DNA of 64,000 nt from Rhizobium deserti (GCF_004358025.1 NZ_SMTL01000001.1:496001-560000), one strand, 5' to 3'; shown: positions 52,780 through 61,460, numbered from the stretch's first letter. The notes: generated by a model from the letters alone, not told the origin. Numbers and translations: made by a program.

Positions 52780-53502
52780 ATGATTACTCTGGAACGGCAG
52801 TCCATTTTAAGCAGCGAAATTTCCGCGGCGGATTCGCGCACCGGGATCTCGAGCGCGCTTGCGCGCATCACGCACGAATTCGGTTTCCGTTATTTCATGC
52901 TGGTCAAGGTCCCACCTGCTGACGAGGTGCTGCTGGCTCGATCCATCGTCGACACGAACCTGCCCAGGGACTATATCCGCGAATTCGACCGGCGGCGGCT
53001 GCTCCGCAAATGTCCGCTCTCGCCCATCCTGGCCGAGTTTTCACTGCCCTATTGCTGGGTGCTCGACGAGCGCGACCACGCCAACGGCCTTCCCTTTCCG
53101 CCAGAATTGGCTGAACTCCAGCGTCAATACGAGATGACCACAAGCCTCGCCATGGCCATGCATTCGGTCGACAGCACTGGTTTCCGCATACGCATCGATG
53201 GCAGCCGTCCAAGGCTCACTCAGGTCGAAATCAACGAAATCGGTATGATATTGCTGCATGCCTTCGGCGTCTTCGACAAGATCCGCCGAGCTGACAAGGG
53301 CGTTTCCGCGCCGCTGACGACGCGCGAATTGGAAGTGGTCCGCTGGACGGCACAAGGCAAGACATCAGCGGAAATCGGCCAGATCCTTTCGCTGTCGGAC
53401 CATACCGTTAACGCGTATATGACCAATGCCATCAAGAAACTGGATTGTGTCAATCGTACCCAATTGGTAGCTAAAGCCTTGAGGTTGAGGCTGATCATAT
53501 AA
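52780..53502 (+). CDS. LuxR-family transcription regulator
   Basis: A 240-residue LuxR-type regulator. The N-terminal part (about 20-165) is an autoinducer-binding-type domain (FGFRYFMLVKVPPADE), and the C-terminus carries a LuxR helix-turn-helix (LTTRELEVVRWTAQGKTSAEI, SDHTVNAYMTNAIKKLDCVN). No luxI synthase gene is in the window, so it may be a solo that senses an outside or host-derived signal, or none. The ORF begins ATG 52780 after an AT-rich upstream region. It precedes a PAS gene by 33 bases and the two may be transcribed together. Residues defining acyl-homoserine lactone binding are not clearly identifiable. Confidence 0.88.
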   Translation: MITLERQSILSSEISAADSRTGISSALARITHEFGFRYFMLVKVPPADEVLLARSIVDTNLPRDYIREFDRRRLLRKCPLSPILAEFSLPYCWVLDERDHANGLPFPPELAELQRQYEMTTSLAMAMHSVDSTGFRIRIDGSRPRLTQVEINEIGMILLHAFGVFDKIRRADKGVSAPLTTRELEVVRWTAQGKTSAEIGQILSLSDHTVNAYMTNAIKKLDCVNRTQLVAKALRLRLII

Positions 53503-53535
53503 GCAGGGCATTTTCTCCTGCTTCGGGGGAAATGA

Positions 53536-54012
53536 TTGAATTCAGGGTCCGACGGCGCTGAAAAGGGTGCCGCGCAGCAGTTTGGGGATTTCGGTCTTTC
53601 ACAAGCGGATGTGATTGAGCTTGCCACTGGCTTCCGGCTCTATGGTTTCTGGCGCATGGAACTCGACGCTGGCCATGTGTTCGCCACCGAAAACTTCTTT
53701 CACCTCTGCGGCCTTGAGCCACATGCCGGGCCGGTCGACATCGTTGAAGTCAGCGCGCGGATCCATCCCGACGACCTCACGAACCTGATGCGTATCTTCG
53801 AGCATGCCGGCCGCGACAAGACCGCCTATGAAAGCATATTCCGGGTCCGGATCGGTGCAGAAGGCTTCAAGTTTGTCCGCGCCGTCGGCAAATTCCGGCC
53901 AAAGCCCGGCACGAGTGGCGAAGTGGTCGGCATCAGCTATGAGCTCTTCCGACAGGATGAAGACGAGGCCCTGCTTTTAAAGGCCGCTCTACAACAAATC
54001 CTGCAGCCCTAG
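53536..54012 (+). CDS. PAS-domain protein without output domain
   Basis: A 158-residue PAS_3-type protein (GFWRMELDAGHVFATENFF, RIHPDDLTNLMRIFEHAG) with no histidine kinase, GGDEF or DNA-binding domain. It likely acts by binding a partner, perhaps the LuxR-type regulator upstream, but this is inference. The start is a TTG at 53536 with a CGGGGGA ribosome site; no ATG is in frame ahead. The ORF ends overlapping the convergent DUF2333 gene by four bases. Confidence 0.8.
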   Translation: MNSGSDGAEKGAAQQFGDFGLSQADVIELATGFRLYGFWRMELDAGHVFATENFFHLCGLEPHAGPVDIVEVSARIHPDDLTNLMRIFEHAGRDKTAYESIFRVRIGAEGFKFVRAVGKFRPKPGTSGEVVGISYELFRQDEDEALLLKAALQQILQP

Positions 54013-55157
54013 CGATCGAGAACGGAGCGGACCTCGACGAGGTTTGACCGGACCCTGAGGATGTAAAAGCCCATGACCGCCAGATGGGACGGCATGATCC
54101 AGCCGTCTTCACGACCATTGGAAATGATCGCCGGCTGGATGCGCAGCGCCGCTTTCAGCTGCACCAGCGTTTCGCTCCACATCGGCCCAAGATTGCGCTC
54201 GCGAATGACCTGCGAGAAATCGGCGCCGGCTGCAGTGAGGATGGCATAATACCCATAGAGCTGGCCATAGGCGAACCAGAAGCGGTCATCCGCCCTTGTA
54301 TCGAACCAGCCGCCGTTGAAGTTTTCCGAGCGCTCGCGCAGGATTGCCGAGGTACTGCCGATATCATTGGCGATCCGGTCGAGGAACTGCACCAGGTTAT
54401 CGGCACGCCCGTCGAAAACTGCTACGCAGGTGGTTAACTCGGCGTTGAATTTGCGCAGGCTGTCGATCGCCGCCCGGTAATAGCTTGGGCTCGGCGTCTT
54501 CGGCCCGAAGGGGCTCAAGCCAAAATACCAGGAATACTCGTCGAATTGCAGGTTGCTGCGGGCATCCTGGAGATTGTTGTTGACCCCGGACGTGCCCCGC
54601 ATCCGCGCCAGCGTATCCACGAGCTCGACAGACGTACGCCGCACTGCCTGGTTCACACCGCGCTGGAAGGAAGCCTTGTTGTCGAGAAACGGCGTGCTGT
54701 CCCAGTCCAGCCCTAACAGGCCGAGCCGGTAAAGCAGCATGGAGGAGATCCAGGCATTCTGGTTGACGTTCATGTCGGTGAGGTCTGCGGCCGCGTCAAC
54801 GATCGCGGAAGACTGGCACTGCCGCGCCGCCGTGGCTGCGGCCGTGGTTTGCGGGCTGGCCGGCGCCGGCGCCGTCAGTTCCTGGCCCGCCGGCACGGTG
54901 CGCTCGGACCAGCGATAGCTGTCGACAAAATTCGGGTTGAAGCCGCTCCAGACCTGGGTTTGCCAGATGAAATAGCCATACGAGCCGACCAGCAGCGCTA
55001 GAACCGCGATAACCGGGCCCTTTACCATCCAGTGCCGACCACTATACCAGCCACGGGCAGCCATGAAGGGCCAGATCAGCCAGGCGACAAGTAGGCCGAT
55101 GCCTCTGCCGACGCCTTGGCCAAGCCTCTGGAAAAAGGCGGTAATGCGGTCGGGCAT
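54009..55157 (-). CDS. DUF2333 family membrane protein
   Basis: The 382-residue protein belongs to DUF2333. It has a hydrophobic N-terminal stretch (about 18-35), a membrane helix at about 46-68 (GPVIAVLALLVGSYGYFIW) and a large soluble domain rich in aromatic residues (DEYSWYFGLSPFGPKTPSPSYY, NGGWFDTRADDRFWFAYGQL). No function is established for the family. ATG 55157 is set by AGGAGACAGCG before it; upstream codons in frame are not used. It converges with the PAS gene and is followed upstream by the coiled-coil protein at 55262, on the same strand, 104 bases away. Confidence 0.88.
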   Translation of the reverse strand: MPDRITAFFQRLGQGVGRGIGLLVAWLIWPFMAARGWYSGRHWMVKGPVIAVLALLVGSYGYFIWQTQVWSGFNPNFVDSYRWSERTVPAGQELTAPAPASPQTTAAATAARQCQSSAIVDAAADLTDMNVNQNAWISSMLLYRLGLLGLDWDSTPFLDNKASFQRGVNQAVRRTSVELVDTLARMRGTSGVNNNLQDARSNLQFDEYSWYFGLSPFGPKTPSPSYYRAAIDSLRKFNAELTTCVAVFDGRADNLVQFLDRIANDIGSTSAILRERSENFNGGWFDTRADDRFWFAYGQLYGYYAILTAAGADFSQVIRERNLGPMWSETLVQLKAALRIQPAIISNGREDGWIMPSHLAVMGFYILRVRSNLVEVRSVLDR

Positions 55158-55261
55158 CGCTGTCTCCTGTGCCGGGGGCATCCGATCTTCGACACACATA
55201 TGTTCTGTGGTGCACAATCACAACCGCCATCGGCAAATTGGTTGTTGCGACAAGGCAGGGA

Positions 55262-56155
55262 TCAATCCTGCGGCGGACTTGCCGGCTCAGGCGCCACCTG
55301 CGGTCCATAGGTGGGAAACCAGCTGAAGAAGCGCGTTTCCGTCGCCTCCCTCAACCGCTCGAGGTCGCGGCCGATCAGCATGCCGCGTCGAAAGCGATCG
55401 AGCGATGCGTCGAGATGCATGAAACCCTGTGCATCGAGAGCGAGTCCTTGACGCTTCCCGTCAACCTCGATCACCACCCGGTAAAGGATCAGCAGATCCT
55501 CCACATCCACCGTCAGCTTGTGAAGAAGCGCGTTGCAGACCGCAACCCGCCTGTTCAGCATCCGGACCAGCGCGTTGGAAAGGCGGATGAAGTCCTCCAC
55601 GGCAGTGACGGCCTGAAGCCGCTCGCCCGCACTTTGGTAATCTCCCAGTCTTTCCATCACCTCGGGGCGGTGATCGACAAATTGCGCAAGAGCGCTTTCA
55701 AGCGACTTATGCTTGGCCAGAAGCAACCGGCGCTCCTCGCTCAGCACGCCCGCCAGCCGGTCCGCCCGCCGCAGAAGATCGGTCAGGCGGTCCAGGCTGT
55801 TGCGTCGCACCCAGCGCCGCTCCAGGAGCCTTCTGGTTGTCGATCGGGAAAAATATCCGAGCAGCCGTTCCGCTCGGCTCGGCACTTCCCGATCCTCGAA
55901 GGCCCGCTTTTCCTCCTCCAGCCGATCCGCAAAGGCGGAGATCAGCGCTGCCAGCGATTGCTCCGCGGCATCGCGCTCATCGGCATCGGCTCCCTGGCGC
56001 GCCTGCTCGGCGGCAAGCGCCGCTTTGTCTGGAAGCTGCCGGTCGCGCGCCGCCTGTATAACCATGGTCTCGGAGGCCGCCAGCGCGGATCGTAGAGCTT
56101 CCAGCTTCGCCCCTACTTCTCCCACCGCAGTCTCGAAGCTTTTCCTGTCCGCCAC
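55262..56155 (-). CDS. Coiled-coil-rich hypothetical protein, 297 aa
   Basis: I do not recognise this protein. It is helical and charged, with heptad-like stretches (SFETAVGEVGAKLEALRSAL, LAALISAFADRLEEEKRAF, RLTDLLRRADRLAGVL), and a C-terminal part of mixed content. It lacks membrane helices and a signal. It lies 104 bases upstream of the DUF2333 gene on the same strand, which hints at a shared transcript. It is followed upstream by tdk, co-directional, about 97 bases away. A possible role as a cytoplasmic structural or envelope-linked protein is pure guesswork. Confidence 0.75.
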   Translation of the reverse strand: MADRKSFETAVGEVGAKLEALRSALAASETMVIQAARDRQLPDKAALAAEQARQGADADERDAAEQSLAALISAFADRLEEEKRAFEDREVPSRAERLLGYFSRSTTRRLLERRWVRRNSLDRLTDLLRRADRLAGVLSEERRLLLAKHKSLESALAQFVDHRPEVMERLGDYQSAGERLQAVTAVEDFIRLSNALVRMLNRRVAVCNALLHKLTVDVEDLLILYRVVIEVDGKRQGLALDAQGFMHLDASLDRFRRGMLIGRDLERLREATETRFFSWFPTYGPQVAPEPASPPQD

Positions 56156-56252
56156 GTTCGATGCCCCCTGTCGCTTTTGGCGGCAAGATAACGTTCCTTA
56201 CGGATTCAGCCACATCTATCTTCCGCCGAAAACCGGCGGCCGCGACAAGCTC

Positions 56253-56834
56253 TTAGTCGCAGCGCATCTTTTCTTCCCAGTGGCGGCGGCAGAGCGACAC
56301 ATATTTTTCGTTGCCGCCCACTTCCACCTGGGCGCCGTGACGCATAACCCTGCCCTCTTCGTCCATGCGCACCACCATGGTTGCCTTGCGACCGCAAAAA
56401 CAGATCGTGCGCACTTCGCGCAACTCGTCCGCTATGGCGAGCAGCTCGTGCGACCCTGGGAAGAGCTTGCCCTGGAAATCGGTGCGCAGGCCGTAAGCCA
56501 TGACAGGCGCGCCTACTCTGTCGCAGACGCGGGCAAGTTGCCAAACCTGCTCCTGCGCCAGGAATTGCGCCTCGTCGACGAAGACGCAGGCGATTGGGTC
56601 GTCATTGTGCATGCCGGTGATGATTTCGAAGAGGTCATCTTCCTCGCTGAACGGAATGGCGTCCGAGGAGAGGCCGATCCGCGAGGCGACCCGGCCTTGG
56701 CCCGCCCGGTCGTCCAGCGCCGCCACGAAGATTGCCGTGCGCATGCCGCGCTCCCGGTAATTGTAGGAGGCCTGCAGCAGCATGGTCGACTTGCCGGCAT
56801 TCATCGTTGCGTAGTGGAAATAAAGCTTGGCCAT
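56253..56834 (-). CDS. tdk: Thymidine kinase
   Basis: The 193-residue enzyme phosphorylates thymidine with ATP for salvage. The P-loop is ATMNAGKSTML, the Asp-containing Walker B is VFVDEAQFL, and the lasso/zinc site contains CFCGRKATMV and a later Cys-Arg-Arg-His. That is the bacterial type II thymidine kinase set. ATG 56834 (MAKLYFHY) is preferred over 56891, whose extra 19 residues lie before the P-loop without homology. It is co-directional with the coiled-coil gene. Divergent from choX. Confidence 0.95.
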   Translation of the reverse strand: MAKLYFHYATMNAGKSTMLLQASYNYRERGMRTAIFVAALDDRAGQGRVASRIGLSSDAIPFSEEDDLFEIITGMHNDDPIACVFVDEAQFLAQEQVWQLARVCDRVGAPVMAYGLRTDFQGKLFPGSHELLAIADELREVRTICFCGRKATMVVRMDEEGRVMRHGAQVEVGGNEKYVSLCRRHWEEKMRCD

Positions 56835-56963
56835 AGGCTCCTTTTGATCCGCATCGAAACGGAAGAAAAGCTGGTCGCTCCGGCTAATCACAGGAAATCA
56901 TGTGGGCGCTCCTGGCTGCCCCGTGTCGCAATGACCCGCCCGACGCGACGTGAACGCGCGCGC

Positions 56964-56991
56964 TTGCCTGTTGAAGAGAGATATTGATAAT
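56964..56991 (+). promoter_or_regulatory. Candidate choXWV promoter
   Basis: TTGCCT (56964-56969) and GATAAT (56986-56991) are 16 bases apart and end 29 bases before the choX start. The ribosome site CGGGAGC lies between. Confidence 0.45.
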
Positions 56992-57020
56992 GGCGGGAAC
57001 ATAAAAAACGGGAGCAAATC

Positions 57021-57974
57021 ATGCGCACCACCTCTTCGCTGAAGACGACACTTGCACTCGCCGCATCTTTTCTGACGCTGGCGGGCGCTGCTGCTGCGGC
57101 CGAACCCGAGAGCTGCGGCACGGTTCGCTTCTCCGATGTCGGCTGGACCGACATCACCGCGACCACCGCCACCGCTTCCGTGCTCTTGAAGGCGCTGGGC
57201 TATGACACGGACGTCAAGGTGCTTTCCGTGCCCGTGACCTATTCGTCGCTGAAGAACAAGGATATCGACGTTTTCCTCGGCAATTGGATGCCGACCCAGG
57301 AAGCCGATGTGCGGCCCTTCCTCACTGACAAGTCGGTCGAATCCATCGGCCCCAACTTGGTTGGGGCAAAATATACGCTGGCCACCAACGCCAAGGGCGC
57401 AGCCCTCGGCATCAAGGACTTCAAGGATATCGCCGCCAATAAGGATGCACTGGAAGGCAAGATCTACGGCATCGAGCCCGGCAATGACGGCAACCGACTG
57501 ATCCTCGGCATGATCGAGAAGAATACCAACGGCTTGAAAGGCTTCGAAGTGGTGGAGTCGTCGGAGCAAGGCATGCTGGCCCAGGTGGCGCGCGCCGAAA
57601 AGGCCGGCCAGCCGGTCGTCTTTCTCGGCTGGGAGCCGCATCCGATGAACTCGACCTTCAAGCTGACCTATCTGACTGGCGGCGACGATGTCTTCGGACC
57701 GAATTTCGGCGGTGCGGAAGTCTTCACCAATGTGCGGGCTGGCTATACGCAGGAATGCCCCAATGTCGGCGCCTTCATCAAGAACCTGAATTTCTCGCTG
57801 CCGATGGAAAACCAGATCATGGGCAGCATCCTCAATGACGGCGAGGAGCCGGAAGCCGCCGCCACCAAATGGCTGAAGGCGAATGGCGCAGCCGTCCAGC
57901 CCTGGCTTGCCGGTGTCACCACCAAGGATGGCAAGCCTGGTGCCGAAGCCGTCAAGGCCGAACTCGGCCTGTAA
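57021..57974 (+). CDS. choX: Choline ABC transporter substrate-binding protein
   Basis: A 317-residue periplasmic binding protein with a signal peptide (about 1-27, AGAAAAAE). It matches ChoX, which binds choline with a cage of aromatic residues: VGWTDITATTATA, FLGNWMPTQEAD, PGNDGNRLILGMIE and FLGWEPHPMNSTF supply the Trp, Tyr and Asp side chains. It is the first gene of choXWV, separated from choW by a 12-base hairpin that may protect the choX mRNA end. In rhizobia choline import supplies glycine betaine for osmoprotection. The start follows GGGAGCAAATC. Confidence 0.94.
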   Translation: MRTTSSLKTTLALAASFLTLAGAAAAAEPESCGTVRFSDVGWTDITATTATASVLLKALGYDTDVKVLSVPVTYSSLKNKDIDVFLGNWMPTQEADVRPFLTDKSVESIGPNLVGAKYTLATNAKGAALGIKDFKDIAANKDALEGKIYGIEPGNDGNRLILGMIEKNTNGLKGFEVVESSEQGMLAQVARAEKAGQPVVFLGWEPHPMNSTFKLTYLTGGDDVFGPNFGGAEVFTNVRAGYTQECPNVGAFIKNLNFSLPMENQIMGSILNDGEEPEAAATKWLKANGAAVQPWLAGVTTKDGKPGAEAVKAELGL

Positions 57975-57986
57975 GACACGCGGCAC

Positions 57987-58019
57987 AAGATCAAGGGCAG
58001 GTCTCCGGCCCTTGATCTT
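57987..58019 (+). repeat. Strong hairpin between choX and choW
   Basis: Twelve-base perfect arms AAGATCAAGGGC/GCCCTTGATCTT with a nine-base loop. The only following T's are within the stem, so it is more like an mRNA-stabilising or partially terminating element. It would give more choX than choWV product. Confidence 0.75.
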
Positions 58020-58058
58020 CGAGGCTCCCATTTCTCCTGATCAGGCAGGCGACACGAC

Positions 58059-58922
58059 GTGAACTGGCTTCCCGAATGGCTCGTGGATTCGACCGGCAAG
58101 CTGCGCCTCGGCAACTGGGCAAAGGACTGCGTCGATTGGCTGACCGCCAATGCCGACTGGTTCTTCGATTGGCTGTCGGCGGTCCTGTCGGCCGTCATCA
58201 ACGCCATGCTTTTCGTTCTGCAATGGCCGAATGCCTTCGTGCTGATTGCCCTTTTGACCGGCGTTGCCTGGATCCTGCGCCGCTCGCTTGGTGTCGCAGC
58301 CTTCACCGCCATTGGTCTCCTGCTCATCTACAACCAAGGCTATTGGAAGGAAACAAGCGAAACCCTAGCCCTGGTCCTGGCCGCCACCGCCGTCTGTATG
58401 CTTGTCGGCGTGCCGGTCGGCATTGCGGCAGCCCGCCGGCCCTGGCTTTACGAAATCCTGCGGCCGGTCCTCGATCTGATGCAGACCATTCCCACCTTCG
58501 TTTATCTCATTCCGGCCCTCATCCTGTTCGGCCTCGGCATGGTGCCCGGCCTTATCGCCACCGTCATCTTTGCCGTTCCCGCGCCCGTGCGGCTGACCAG
58601 GCTCGGCATCATCTCGACGCCCGAAGCGCTGACGGAAGCCGCCATTGCCTTTGGCGCCACACCCTTCCAGGTGCTGCGCAAGGTGGAACTCCCTTATGCC
58701 ATGCCGCAGATCATGGCCGGCTTGACGCAGACTATCATGCTGTCCCTGTCCATGGTGGTGATTGCCGCCCTGGTCGGCGCACCTGGGCTTGGCGTGCCGG
58801 TTGTGCGGGCGCTCAACACGGTCAATATCGCCCGCGGCTTCGATGCCGGCTTCTGCATCGTCGTGCTGGCGATCATTCTCGACCGCATGTTCCGCACGGC
58901 CGAACCCGGGAGCAAGTCATGA
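58059..58922 (+). CDS. choW: Choline ABC transporter permease
   Basis: The 287-residue membrane component of choXWV. It has about six to seven helices and the EAA-type loop near GATPFQVLRKVELPYAMPQI, where the ATPase docks. The domain matches the ProW family of osmolyte permeases. GTG 58059 (VNWLPEWL) begins the frame; the short hairpin and a ribosome site lie just ahead. Its TGA overlaps the choV ATG (ATGA), so both are translated together. No defect is visible. Confidence 0.93.
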   Translation: MNWLPEWLVDSTGKLRLGNWAKDCVDWLTANADWFFDWLSAVLSAVINAMLFVLQWPNAFVLIALLTGVAWILRRSLGVAAFTAIGLLLIYNQGYWKETSETLALVLAATAVCMLVGVPVGIAAARRPWLYEILRPVLDLMQTIPTFVYLIPALILFGLGMVPGLIATVIFAVPAPVRLTRLGIISTPEALTEAAIAFGATPFQVLRKVELPYAMPQIMAGLTQTIMLSLSMVVIAALVGAPGLGVPVVRALNTVNIARGFDAGFCIVVLAIILDRMFRTAEPGSKS

Positions 58923-59983
58923 GCGCTTCTGTAACCAACGCGGTCACTTTCACCAATGTCGACATCATCTTCGGCGCCAGCCCGCAGCAGGCCTTGCCGC
59001 TTCTTGACCAGGGCCGCACCCGGGATGAGATCGCCGCCGCCACCGGTATTGTTCTGGGCGTCGCCAATGCCTCGCTTTCCATTCGCGAGGGTGAGATCCT
59101 CGTGCTGATGGGGCTATCCGGCTCAGGCAAGTCGACGCTTCTGCGCGCCGTCAACGGGCTCGCTCCGGTGGTCCGGGGCACTGTCAGTATTGCGACGCCC
59201 TCGGGTCCCGTCGATCCCTACAGGGCGAGCGCCAAGACCCTGCGCGATCTGCGCATGCACACCGTGTCCATGGTCTTCCAGCAATTCGGCCTGCTGCCCT
59301 GGCGCACCGTTGCCGAAAATGTCGGCTTCGGGCTGGAGCTCGCCGGAATTCCGGAACCGGAACGGAGGAAACGCGTCGGCGAACAGCTCGAACTGGTCAG
59401 CCTCACCAATTGGGCGAACCGCAAAGTGGGTGAACTGTCGGGCGGCATGCAGCAGCGCGTCGGCCTGGCCCGCGCCTTTGCGACCGGTGCGCCCATCCTG
59501 CTTATGGACGAGCCCTTTTCCGCCCTCGACCCGCTGATCCGCAACCGTCTGCAGGACGAGCTCCTGGAATTCCAGCAGCGGCTGAAAAAGACAATCCTCT
59601 TCGTCAGCCATGATCTGGACGAGGCTTTCCGGATCGGCAACCGCATCGCCATCATGGAGGGCGGTCGCATCGTCCAGTGTGGGACGCCGCAGGAAATCGT
59701 CCGGGCGCCGGCCGACGATTACGTCGCCGACTTCGTCCAGCATCTCAACCCGATCACCATGCTGACGGCGGCCGACGTCATGCGCCCCGGCATGACCGGC
59801 CAGGGTGCATCCGCCTCCGTCACCGCCACCGCCCGCAGCGCGACGCCGCTCATCGATATCCTCGATGCTCTGTCGCGCCAGCCGGGAGCAATCGGCGTGG
59901 TAGAAAACGGCGCCGTGATTGGCACGATTTCCGCCGAAGATGTGATTGCCGGCCTCACCCGCCACCGCCGCCGGAGATCCTGA
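58919..59983 (+). CDS. choV: Choline ABC transporter ATP-binding protein
   Basis: The 354-residue ATPase has Walker A GLSGSGKSTL, Q-loop VFQQFGLLPWRT, signature LSGGMQQRVGLAR and Walker B ILLMDEPFSALDPL with switch His in FVSHDLDEAF. A C-terminal extension (about 290-350, IGVVENGAVIGTISAEDVI) resembles one CBS unit and may sense ionic strength as in OpuA-type importers. ATG 58919 is chosen for its overlap with choW; the same frame stays open upstream to 58076, which is chance. Third gene of choXWV. Confidence 0.94.
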   Translation: MSASVTNAVTFTNVDIIFGASPQQALPLLDQGRTRDEIAAATGIVLGVANASLSIREGEILVLMGLSGSGKSTLLRAVNGLAPVVRGTVSIATPSGPVDPYRASAKTLRDLRMHTVSMVFQQFGLLPWRTVAENVGFGLELAGIPEPERRKRVGEQLELVSLTNWANRKVGELSGGMQQRVGLARAFATGAPILLMDEPFSALDPLIRNRLQDELLEFQQRLKKTILFVSHDLDEAFRIGNRIAIMEGGRIVQCGTPQEIVRAPADDYVADFVQHLNPITMLTAADVMRPGMTGQGASASVTATARSATPLIDILDALSRQPGAIGVVENGAVIGTISAEDVIAGLTRHRRRRS

Positions 59984-60114
59984 ACCAGGCTCCGGCAGCT
60001 GTCGCGCTAACCATCAGCGTTAAACATCATTGAAGTGGACTACGCCGCTCGGCTTTCGCTCTACCGCGCGAGGTGCTATGCGTCGCGCCACAGATCAAGG
60101 CGATAAAGACGGTT

Positions 60115-60873
60115 ATGGAAATGGCTGACAAGCCCCAGACATTGCGCGATACGGACGACGAGGCCCGCCGGCTTGCGCGCGTGCTGGTGCGCGGTGCCCG
60201 GTTCATGGCACTCGCTGTCAACGATCCCGAAGACGGATATCCTTCCGCCAGCCGCGTGCTTACCGGCACCGATGCGGACGCGGCTCCGGTTATTCTGGTG
60301 TCCGGCCTTTCGACCCATACGACGGCGCTCGCTGCCGATCCACGCTGTTCGCTTCTCGCCGGGGAGCCGGGCAAGGGCGATCCGCTTGCCCATCCGAGAA
60401 TCAGCGTCCAAAGCGATGCGGAAAAGGTGGCGCGGGACGGTCCCGATCACCTGAGGATCCGCAGCCGCTTTCTTCATCGGCACCCCAAGGCGCAGCTTTA
60501 CGTCGATTTTCCCGACTTCTGCTTCTTTCGGCTTGTGCCAAGGAAGGCGTCGCTGAACGGCGGTTTCGGACGCGCCTATCAGCTTAAAGGATCAGACCTC
60601 CTGATCCCCGAGCCGGGAATCACGTCGGAATGGGTGCAACTGCAAAATGCTTTAGAAAACATGAAGGAAGGCGCAGCTTGCCTTGCCGCCAAGATTGGTG
60701 CCAAAATTGACGCCGATTGGCGTTTCGGCGGGGCAGACAGGGCAGGTCTCGACATTATTGGAGGCGATTTCCAGCTAAGGCACGAATTTGAGACGCTTTT
60801 ACCATCTCCACAGAGCGTGCTGGATTATATTTCCAGCATGGCTTATCAGACCGGGCAACTACCCGAAATCTAG
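60115..60873 (+). CDS. HugZ family / FMN-binding split-barrel protein
   Basis: A 252-residue protein with an N-terminal flavin-reductase-like split barrel (ARFMALAVNDPEDGYPSASR, CSLLAGEPGKGDPLAHPR) and a C-terminal DUF2470-like region (GADRAGLDIIGGDFQLRHEF). HugZ proteins degrade heme. The stretch where relatives carry the heme-ligand His (ED-H-AD) reads KEGAACLA here, so that residue seems missing and the activity is doubtful. ATG 60115 is chosen; ATG 60121 and GTG 60073 are options. It precedes the NolR-like gene by 95 bases on the same strand. Confidence 0.82.
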   Translation: MEMADKPQTLRDTDDEARRLARVLVRGARFMALAVNDPEDGYPSASRVLTGTDADAAPVILVSGLSTHTTALAADPRCSLLAGEPGKGDPLAHPRISVQSDAEKVARDGPDHLRIRSRFLHRHPKAQLYVDFPDFCFFRLVPRKASLNGGFGRAYQLKGSDLLIPEPGITSEWVQLQNALENMKEGAACLAAKIGAKIDADWRFGGADRAGLDIIGGDFQLRHEFETLLPSPQSVLDYISSMAYQTGQLPEI

Positions 60874-60968
60874 GGATATACAATTTCGTTCGCTGCTGGT
60901 TTATTTCATCGGACGGATGACGGCGAATGCCAGGGCGGCTCGCTTTGGCTACGAGGGGAATTGAGCTT

Positions 60969-61289
60969 ATGGACACGATGTCACTATCAGAGCATTCTAC
61001 GGCAGCGGCCGGTCTTTTATCCGCCATGGCGAATCCGAAGCGGCTGATGATCCTGTGCTGCCTTGTCAGGGGCGAAGTCGCAGTCGGCGCATTGGCTTCG
61101 CAGGTCGGCCTCAGCCAGTCTGCACTCTCGCAGCATTTGTCGAAGCTGAGGGCGCAGAAGCTGGTCAAGACGCGCCGCGACGCGCAGACCATCTATTATT
61201 CCAGCTCCTCCGAATCCGTACTCAAGGTTCTGGCGACCCTGGAAGACCTTTACTGCGCGCAGGAACAGAAGACCTCCGCAGCAGCCTGA
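60969..61289 (+). CDS. nolR: NolR-like ArsR-family transcriptional regulator
   Basis: A 106-residue winged helix-turn-helix regulator of the ArsR/SmtB family. The core LLSAMANPKRLMILCCLVRG and GLSQSALSQHLSKLRAQKLV, then RRDAQTIYYSSSS, is strikingly similar to NolR of rhizobia, which represses nodulation and other symbiosis genes. No metal-binding CxC is seen. The name is inferred from this similarity. ATG 60969 is taken; ATG 60978 or upstream codon 60927 are possible. The gene lies between the HugZ-like gene and the aminotransferase. Confidence 0.8.
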   Translation: MDTMSLSEHSTAAAGLLSAMANPKRLMILCCLVRGEVAVGALASQVGLSQSALSQHLSKLRAQKLVKTRRDAQTIYYSSSSESVLKVLATLEDLYCAQEQKTSAAA

Positions 61290-61442
61290 CCCACGGCGCC
61301 CGATGGCGCCGACCCTGCCCGGATCTTGAACCGGCGCCCCGCGGCACCAGCGGGCGGCGGCTTATGCTTTGACATTTCTCCTGTAAATGCAGCCCCTTTT
61401 TGGGGCTCCGAAGTCGGTTGACGGCCTCAATCCCGCTGATAA

Positions 61443-61460
61443 TTTGACCATGCAGTCAAA
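61443..61460. repeat. Inverted repeat TTTGAC-N6-GTCAAA upstream of aminotransferase
   Basis: Perfect 6-base arms around a 6-base centre CATGCA, about 65 bases before the aminotransferase start. The left half TTGACCA equals one half of the RutR consensus TTGACCA-N2-TGGTCAA; the right half differs at two bases. A regulator of pyrimidine or beta-alanine breakdown would suit the product, but this is inference. Confidence 0.5.

Noticed and set aside
58076..58918. Upstream extension of choV overlapping choW
   Set aside because: The frame is open by chance; choW is real and choV begins at 58919 with the coupled ATGA.
61295..61310. GGCGCC-CGAT-GGCGCC as the nolR terminator
   Set aside because: Short self-complementary arms with no T tract; cannot be told from chance in GC-rich DNA.
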